Positions 59,369-64,000 of a DNA stretch of 64,000 nucleotides are shown one piece after another. The translations under genes were made by a program, and so were the position numbers. The stretch's first letter is position 1, and the number at the start of each line of letters is the position of its first letter. The notes under the pieces were generated by a model, which did no database searches, was not told where the DNA came from, and saw only the letters and a list, made by a program, of their open reading frames with translations. Source of the stretch: an uncultured Treponema sp. (GTDB lineage: Bacteria; Spirochaetota; Spirochaetia; Treponematales; Treponemataceae); the NCBI RefSeq assembly GCF_946187725.1, contig NZ_CAMHSK010000008.1:48695-112694 (forward strand), written 5' to 3'.

Positions 59369-59881
59369 ATGTCGGTTGTTAAGAATAAGAGAAGTTTATC
59401 AAGACTTGAATTTTACAACACAGCAAGAAAATTAAGAATCGACCTTACAAATTGGCTTTTGCGTGATTTCGGAATCCGCGACAAAGTTTATAAATTTAAA
59501 AATGATGATGAACTAGAGAAAACTCTTTATGCAGAATATCCGAAATGGTTTATTGAAAGCACAAGAAACACAATGCTGACAATATTAACAAATCTAATGA
59601 TGAATATTACGGCAGCAAATTCTATCTACCCGATAAACATGACGGAAGTAGATTTAAGGCGTGGAATACAGGATAAGGCAATCGCAAATTGCGAGCAGCT
59701 TTTACAGGAGCTTATTTATTGCGCTGATGTAATGCCTTTACAGACTTCAAAACTAGAGCCTTATGCAGAAATGATAGACAAAGAAATTGCATTGCTTAAA
59801 GGCTGGCGAAAAACAACTAACGATATTGGTAAAAGGATAATGACAAAGAATCAAAAAAGTGATACTATATTTCGTACTTAA
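59369..59881 (+). CDS. avd: DGR accessory variability determinant (Avd-like)
   Basis: AGGAG precedes ATG 59369. The 170-residue, all-helical protein begins SVVKNKRSLSRLEFYNTARK, has IESTRNTMLTILTNLMMNIT in the middle, and ends KEIALLKGWRKTTND. This fits the helical-bundle Avd family, which forms a basic pentamer that binds the reverse transcriptase and template RNA. At 170 residues it is longer than Bordetella Avd (about 128), with an extra segment near residues 40-60. It sits between VR and TR, the common order. Confidence 0.8.
   Translation: MSVVKNKRSLSRLEFYNTARKLRIDLTNWLLRDFGIRDKVYKFKNDDELEKTLYAEYPKWFIESTRNTMLTILTNLMMNITAANSIYPINMTEVDLRRGIQDKAIANCEQLLQELIYCADVMPLQTSKLEPYAEMIDKEIALLKGWRKTTNDIGKRIMTKNQKSDTIFRT
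59840..59868 (+). promoter_or_regulatory. Candidate promoter for the template RNA
   Basis: -35 ATGACA (59840-59845), a 17-base spacer, -10 TACTAT (59863-59868), inside the end of the Avd gene. It would start a transcript near 59875, about 45 bases before TR. The -10 is weaker than the other promoters in this window. Confidence 0.4.
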
Positions 59882-60281
59882 TACTAAAAATAAAAAGTGA
59901 AGAAAAATGGGAAACAATCTGATACGCCTCATGCGTCGAACTCCACCAACTTCTGCAATGTCAACAACAATGGTAATAGCAACAACAATGCAAGTAATAC
60001 TGATGGCGGCGTTGCGCCCGATTTCTTACGGTGGTCATAAGTGTAGGCTTTTTAGCCGAGCCACCTTCTTAGAAAGGAGATTGTTTCCTTCCGTGAAAGA
60101 ACGGTAAACGAGTATCTGACGAGTTCGGGCGGACGCTTCTTGCATGGCATGGGTTGTGTAGTAATCCCTTGTTTCATGCCCGGTAACTCTAAGCGGCTTG
60201 GTGCTAAAACTACACACCGTTTACAGAAGAGTAGGCGGAAGCCGTGCAGATACATTTTTCTTTTTTTATTTGAAGGCAACT
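59875..60281 (+). ncRNA. DGR template RNA (TR plus structured spacer)
   Basis: This 400-base stretch without a protein gene holds TR, then a folded spacer up to the RT start. Pairings seen: GGTGG/CCACC (60030-60034 with 60061-60065) enclosing GGCT/AGCC with a four-T loop (60046-60057); CCGT/ACGG (60091-60104); GGCATG/CATGCC (60146-60151 with 60175-60180); GTGTAG/CTACAC (60156-60161 with 60210-60215); and long-range GTAAACG/CGTTTAC (60104-60110 with 60218-60224). In known DGRs this spacer recruits RT-Avd and primes cDNA synthesis. Confidence 0.75.
59921..60026 (+). repeat. DGR template repeat (TR)
   Basis: 106 bases read in VR frame as a run of AAC/AAT codons (encoding Asn, the codon giving most amino-acid choices when adenines mutate), ending GGVAPDF. 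Homology to VR stops abruptly at both ends. It lies 663 bases downstream of VR, after the Avd gene. Short open frames across it are by-products, not genes. Confidence 0.95.
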
Positions 60282-61452
60282 ATGACGAGCAAAGAAAGAA
60301 AAGAAGGGCGCAGATTAAGAAGAATCGAAAATCGACAGTGCAAAAAGGCTGATTTTCTTAAACAATACAACGATTTTAATTTAGTTACTAATACAGATAA
60401 TCTTTATCATGCTTTCAAGATGTCTAGGCGCGGTGTAAGCTGGAAAGAAAGCGTACAGCGTTACGAAAACAATGTCTTGCAGAATATAAACGATACAAAA
60501 CAAAAACTTTTAAATGGCGAAAGCGTACAAAAGGGCTTTGTTGAATTCCAGATACACGAGCGGGGTAAAGTTCGCCATATCCGAAGTGTACATATTTCTG
60601 AAAGAATCGTACAAAAGTGTTTGTGTGACGAAATTCTTGTACCGATTATTACACGCTCTTTGATTTACGATAACGGTGCAAGTATAAAAAATAAGGGTAT
60701 CAGCTTTGCAATGAATCGGTTACGGTGTCATTTGACAAAGTTTTACCGGGAAAATCATTCAAACAAAGGTTATGCGCTTGTAGCGGATTTTCAATCTTTA
60801 TAAGAGCTTTATTACTGTCTTTGGTGACGGTATTTCTTTGGGGCTTGGAAGTCAAGTTTCGCAGATTTCGGCTATCTCATATCCGAACAAATTAGACCAT
60901 TATTGCAAGGAAGTATTGAGAATTAAATATTATGGGCGTTATATGGACGATACATATTTGATTCACAGTGATAAAAAGTATCTTGAATACTGTCTTTCAG
61001 AGATAAAGAGAATCTGTGATGAATTGGGAATTAAGCTTAATCCGAAGAAAACGCGAATTGTGTCGCTTGATGAAGGTTTCTGGTTCTTGAAGGGAAAGTA
61101 TATCTTGCTTGAATCTGGGAAAATCATTTGCAAGCCTGCTCGTGACGGTGCTTTGCGAATGAGAAGAAAATTAAGAAAGTTCCTCAAAATGGTTGAAGAA
61201 GGTACGATGTCACTTTCTGATGTTTACACTTCTTACCAATCATTCAGAAGCCATTTAATGCAGTTTGATAGTTACCACATCGTTCATAACATGGATAAAT
61301 ACTATGCTAAACTGTTCGTACATAACTACAGCCTGCTTTATGATGAGCCGAGAATAACACATAAGAACAGAATATTAAGCGAGCGCAACAGGTGCATTAT
61401 GCCTATTAGCCGTGTTACGGTAAAGAAAATGTCACTTTTAGCCGGGGTATGA
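60282..61452 (+). pseudogene. DGR reverse transcriptase, frameshifted with internal deletion
   Basis: Start at ATG 60282 with GAAGG upstream. Frame one runs to a TAA at 60801 and ends at motif A (YALVADFQ). A second frame, open from 60784 without a start codon, continues LYKSFITVFGDGISLGLGSQ, VSQISAISYPNKLDHY, GRYMDDTYLIHSDKKYL (catalytic YMDD at 60940-60951), then the thumb (ELGIKLNPKKTRIVSLDEGF). About 30-45 residues normally lying between motif A and GLGSQ are absent, and the frame is shifted. Everything else is well conserved, so the loss is recent or an assembly error. As written, the enzyme would be inactive. Confidence 0.85.
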
Positions 61453-61466
61453 GTTTAAGAAACTGA

Positions 61467-61495
61467 TTGATTTTTAGTCCTATATATCGTATAAT
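61467..61495 (+). promoter_or_regulatory. Promoter for the lysis region
   Basis: -35 TTGATT (61467-61472), a 17-base spacer, -10 TATAAT (61490-61495), 14 bases after the RT stop. A terminator hairpin follows within the leader. Confidence 0.72.
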
Positions 61496-61522
61496 TTACT
61501 ATAAAAGGTATTTTGTAGCAAC

Positions 61523-61567
61523 AAAAGCCGCTGAAATGACACTCCATTGTCTTTCGGCGGCTTTTTT
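61523..61567 (+). terminator. Intrinsic terminator in leader of the lysis region
   Basis: AAAAGCCGCTGAAA pairs with TTTCGGCGGCTTTT, extended by GACA/TGTC around a six-base loop: a stem of about 18 pairs with six T after it. It begins about 20 bases after the predicted start site and ends 28 bases before the next ATG. Confidence 0.8.
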
Positions 61568-61594
61568 ATTTCTACAGGAAAAGGACTTAGGGCA

Positions 61595-62407
61595 ATGTTG
61601 GAATTCATATCTAAAAGTACACCGCTTAATCTCATTATTACAGGAATCTTTGTATTGTGTGCGATTTTAATAATCGTAAAGACAATTAAAGAGTTATCCG
61701 TGAAGGTCGGCGACAAGAGCGTTTCATTTTCGAGCAAGAAAACGCAGTCGGAAATTGTAAAAGTCGTAACTGATTACGCAGATTTTAAGTACAAGATTAA
61801 GGAAGAGCAGGCAGAAGGTGTAAACGACCTGCATTTACAGGCAAAAAGAGTGGTGCAGGTGCAGATTGACCAATATGTAAAGAGAATAACGGTTGATTAC
61901 ATGGGAGCATTAAACAAGAGCGGCGCAGAAAATGCCGGGCTTACTATAAATATCTTCTCGCTTCTCATGCGGATTCTTTATAACGAGATGTACAAATTCT
62001 GCATGGAGATTTACGAAAGGAATCATCTTAAAGACAAGTCGGATTCCGAATTAAAAGAACTTGCAGAAACAAACTATCAGCGGCTTGCTGACATTTTCCG
62101 GGAATTCATGCAGACGAATTGGCTTGATGTAATGGGGGATTACGAAGTCCTTCATAATATCTGTGTGGCAGAGATAAACTTTGTGCGGAATCTTATGTAT
62201 CAGATTCTTGCTTCTTTCCGGGATTTGAGCCGTCAAAAATACGAGCTTATCAATACTATCAATGACATAGATTGCAAGGTTAGGGAGAAAGTGCAGAATA
62301 ACGGCGTTCTTCCCACCAATGCAATCTCAATTCTTTCAGACCTTTACATTCCCGGAACAGGGCTTAACAAAAACAGCGTAGAAAAGTGGCTATCCACAAC
62401 AAAATAA
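61595..62407 (+). CDS. Membrane-anchored helical protein, unknown
   Basis: Start at ATG 61595; the longer frame runs through the terminator. One N-terminal membrane segment (LNLIITGIFVLCAILIIVKT, about 12-31) is followed by 240 residues of soluble, helical sequence (YADFKYKIKEEQAEGVNDLH, DIFREFMQTNWLDVMGDYEV). No family recognised. First gene of the operon leading into lysis genes, so a holin regulator, superinfection-exclusion or envelope protein is possible. Confidence 0.6.
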   Translation: MLEFISKSTPLNLIITGIFVLCAILIIVKTIKELSVKVGDKSVSFSSKKTQSEIVKVVTDYADFKYKIKEEQAEGVNDLHLQAKRVVQVQIDQYVKRITVDYMGALNKSGAENAGLTINIFSLLMRILYNEMYKFCMEIYERNHLKDKSDSELKELAETNYQRLADIFREFMQTNWLDVMGDYEVLHNICVAEINFVRNLMYQILASFRDLSRQKYELINTINDIDCKVREKVQNNGVLPTNAISILSDLYIPGTGLNKNSVEKWLSTTK

Positions 62408-62422
62408 AACAGGGGGCTAAAA

Positions 62423-62689
62423 ATGGACGAAGTTAAAGCAGAAGAAACAAAGGCGGAAAGCGAAGATAAAAAACTCACGGCAAAAGCAATCAGCAAGATT
62501 TTCAAGCTCATTGCGCCTTTGGGTATGATTACCTGTGCAATTTTGAAGTGGGCGGGAATTCTGCCTAATGCTTCAATGGGTGAAATTTGTATGCTCTGGG
62601 CTACAGTTTACGGACTTGGGGCTGGAACTATCGACCTTAATATCATGTTTGACAAATTTGTAGGTGGAAGAAATGACAGCCGCGATTAA
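62423..62689 (+). CDS. Holin-like protein
   Basis: 88 residues, with an acidic N-terminus (ETKAESEDKKLTAKAISKIF) and two hydrophobic segments (LIAPLGMITCAILKWAGIL and CMLWATVYGLGAGTIDLNIM), then a charged tail. Size and layout fit a two-segment holin, and the spanin and endolysin genes follow. GGGGGC precedes ATG 62423. Confidence 0.65.
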   Translation: MDEVKAEETKAESEDKKLTAKAISKIFKLIAPLGMITCAILKWAGILPNASMGEICMLWATVYGLGAGTIDLNIMFDKFVGGRNDSRD

Positions 62690-62963
62690 ACTTCTTCTGA
62701 TTGTTTGCGCCGTTTTTCTTTTTGCAGCTTTGATTTTCTTTTTTTTGTGGCGGCTCTCTGTTGGCAAGAGAAAGTCGCAGAAGGAAACGATTGACAAGCT
62801 CGTGCAGCAGATAAACGAAGCGAAGCAGACGAATTCCGAATTGGAATACACGATTAGTGTTCTGAAAAAGAACAGGGAGAAAGCAAATGAAAAAATCAAT
62901 GATTTGCATAATGGCGATGTTCTTGGCAATGCTCTTGATAGGTTGCACAAGCACAAAGGTTGA
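62673..62963 (+). CDS. Inner-membrane spanin (Rz-like)
   Basis: Start at ATG 62673 with GGTGGAAG upstream. One N-terminal membrane segment (LLLIVCAVFLFAALIFFFLW) and a long coiled coil (KETIDKLVQQINEAKQTNSE, LEYTISVLKKNREKANEKIN). The outer-membrane spanin gene starts inside it in another frame, the classic Rz/Rz1 arrangement. Confidence 0.75.
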   Translation: MTAAIKLLLIVCAVFLFAALIFFFLWRLSVGKRKSQKETIDKLVQQINEAKQTNSELEYTISVLKKNREKANEKINDLHNGDVLGNALDRLHKHKG

Positions 62964-63165
62964 GTACATCAAAAAGCCTTATTTGCCGGAATTAAACTTT
63001 CCATTTTTTCCCGAATTGTACGGCGATGTAAGAAACCCGGACGACACAGTAACAGTGCCGGGGGATTGGATTATACAGATTAGTGACTTCCAGATTTACT
63101 ATGAGGAATTGGAAGATAACTACAACGACTTGAAAAAGAAGTATGAGGGAGAGCGCGAAGAATGA
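62887..63165 (+). CDS. Outer-membrane spanin lipoprotein (Rz1-like)
   Basis: 92 residues with a lipoprotein signal ending in lipobox LLIGC (Cys about 20). The mature part is Pro-rich (KPYLPELNFPFFPELYGDV) and ends in a coiled coil (YYEELEDNYNDLKKKYEGER). It overlaps the inner spanin by 77 bases in another frame. Together they fuse the two membranes at lysis, so the host must have an outer membrane. Confidence 0.78.
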   Translation: MKKSMICIMAMFLAMLLIGCTSTKVEYIKKPYLPELNFPFFPELYGDVRNPDDTVTVPGDWIIQISDFQIYYEELEDNYNDLKKKYEGEREE

Positions 63166-63584
63166 GCATGACATTAACACAGTTCATAAACACATACAAG
63201 GGTACGAAAGTTGATTACAAAGACGAAAACTTCAAGGGCGACGGCTCTTTTCAGTGCGTAGATTTGGCTCGACAGTATTACAAAGATGTTCTGAATGTTC
63301 CACAGTTTCCGGCTCTCGGTGCTGACGGCGGGGCAAAGGATATTATCAAGAATCCGGGCAAGTTGAAAGTCATAAAAGAAGATTTGCTTGCTGATTATTC
63401 TGCAGGCGATGTCCTTGTCTGGGGAGCGAGCAAAACAAACAAATACGGTCATGTCGCTATTCTTGTGGCAATCTATAACACAAAGTATTTCATTGTTCTT
63501 GAACAGGACGGCTTCAAGCAGGACGGCGTAAAACTTGCTTTCAGAAGCCGTGAGAATCTTTTGGGCGGATTGTACAAGGCTTAA
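63162..63584 (+). CDS. CHAP-domain endolysin
   Basis: 140 residues, a single CHAP (NlpC/P60-like) domain: GSFQCVDLARQYYKDVL with the catalytic Cys (about 32), SAGDVLVWGASKTNKYGHVA with the His (about 98), and YFIVLEQDGFKQDG. It cuts peptidoglycan as an amidase or endopeptidase. It has no signal peptide, so it needs the holin for release. It starts in an ATGA overlap with the spanin. Confidence 0.85.
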   Translation: MSMTLTQFINTYKGTKVDYKDENFKGDGSFQCVDLARQYYKDVLNVPQFPALGADGGAKDIIKNPGKLKVIKEDLLADYSAGDVLVWGASKTNKYGHVAILVAIYNTKYFIVLEQDGFKQDGVKLAFRSRENLLGGLYKA

Positions 63585-63645
63585 AGGGGAAAAATGGGCG
63601 GTATGCTCATAAATATAAAATGCCTTTTAAGGCAGGGGGTAAGGT

Positions 63646-63996
63646 ATGAAAAAGAATATTTTTCTTATCATTGGTTTGCTGATGGTTGTTGCAGGGGTCG
63701 CTATTGCGTACTTTGCAAAGTTTGAGCTTGCCGACATGACAGGTTTTGCACTTACAATGTTTGGCGCAGGAATTGCTACTTCACAGCTTTGGCAGAAACG
63801 CGACAAGACACAGAAAACATGGCTTGCCATTCTTGCGGTTAGCTTGGTCGGTATCGGCGCATATCTGCTTGGATTCGGCGGATTCAGCAAGGAAACAATG
63901 ACAACTGTAATTACTATGGTTTTTGGACTTGTGGGAATTATTGCCGGACTTATTATTGCTGCCATTCAGTCAAAGAACGCAAAGCAGATTGAATGA
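63646..63996 (+). CDS. Membrane protein (116 aa), possible second holin
   Basis: AGGGGGTAAGGT precedes ATG 63646. Four hydrophobic segments (IFLIIGLLMVVAGVAIAYFA, MTGFALTMFGAGIATS, WLAILAVSLVGIGAYLLGFG, VITMVFGLVGIIAGLIIAAI) separated by a short basic loop (QKRDKTQK). Its place after the endolysin fits an accessory holin or antiholin. A TGCCTTTTAAGGCA palindrome lies in the 60-base gap before it. Confidence 0.6.
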   Translation: MKKNIFLIIGLLMVVAGVAIAYFAKFELADMTGFALTMFGAGIATSQLWQKRDKTQKTWLAILAVSLVGIGAYLLGFGGFSKETMTTVITMVFGLVGIIAGLIIAAIQSKNAKQIE

Positions 63997-64000
63997 TTTT

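Noticed and set aside
59907..60107. 66-codon open frame covering the template repeat
   Set aside because: TR is a non-coding template; there is no ribosome site, the frame differs from the VR reading frame, and the region is better explained as RNA.
60198..60281. N-terminal extension of the reverse transcriptase
   Set aside because: The extra residues come from the structured spacer RNA; ATG 60282 has a ribosome site and matches the family's start.
61547..61594. Longer start for the membrane-anchored protein
   Set aside because: It would translate the terminator stem; ATG 61595 is the simpler start.
1..64000. CRISPR array, tRNA, rRNA, insertion sequence or integrase
   Set aside because: No regularly spaced repeats, cloverleaf, rRNA-like segment, transposase or tyrosine/serine recombinase motif was seen. 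Attachment sites cannot be judged from this window.

Overview
The window is one continuous stretch of a contractile-tailed (myovirus-type) phage or prophage. The left edge cuts into a gene; the right edge falls just after a small membrane-protein gene that follows the lysis genes. The host looks like a Gram-negative-type (diderm) bacterium. Two lipoprotein signal peptides with good lipoboxes and an overlapping inner/outer spanin pair only make sense with an outer membrane. Ten promoters match the housekeeping sigma-70 pattern, all with 17-bp spacers. A gut Treponema-like spirochaete is a reasonable guess, but nothing here proves it. No integrase, rRNA, tRNA or CRISPR array was seen.

Layout. 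1-2.3 kb: regulators, with a zincin fragment, HTH protein and lipoprotein, then two leftward XRE repressors with their own operators. 2.3-13 kb: rightward early operons with antirepressor, YqaJ exonuclease, Lar-like protein, DnaQ-like exonuclease, RecT, HNH, ParB, methylase, replication protein, DnaC-type loader, SSB and many small zinc-binding or unknown proteins. 13-18.7 kb: packaging and portal (TerS, Mu gp28-like TerL, portal, head-morphogenesis protein fused to a pyrophosphatase-like domain). 18.7-30.1 kb: injected-protein type 'polyvalent' genes (a DarB-like methylase-helicase of about 2280 residues, DdrB/ParB-like protein, zeta-kinase-like protein) plus a small SpoT/MESH1-like alarmone hydrolase. 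30.4-43 kb: protease-scaffold, capsid, connectors, a class-3 lipase, neck proteins, sheath, tube and tail chaperones. 43-48.4 kb: a leftward cassette of 18 small accessory genes. 48.5-59.3 kb: baseplate hub, spike, InlB-repeat protein, wedge proteins and tail fibre. 59.2-61.5 kb: a diversity-generating retroelement (DGR). 61.6-64 kb: membrane proteins, holin, spanins and CHAP endolysin.

Main points. (1) The tail fibre ends in a 106-bp variable repeat (VR) that differs from a template repeat (TR) 0.7 kb downstream at 16 sites, every one an adenine in the template. This is the signature of adenine-specific mutagenic retrohoming. An Avd-like gene, a structured template RNA and a reverse transcriptase follow. 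The reverse transcriptase is broken: an out-of-frame deletion removed the stretch between catalytic motif A and the SQ motif. (2) Several operons share one layout: a strong promoter, a short structured leader, an intrinsic-terminator hairpin, then the first gene. This suggests genome-wide control by attenuation or antitermination, or a set of short phage RNAs. One leader holds an unassigned three-way-junction RNA. (3) A 72-codon gene with a strong ribosome site is overprinted inside the DarB-like gene. (4) No tape-measure gene is present where one is expected; the leftward cassette sits in that place. (5) A 24-bp palindrome occurs upstream of recT and, nearly identical, upstream of the DarB-like gene.

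All product calls come from reading motifs by eye. Family names are recognition from memory, not search results.
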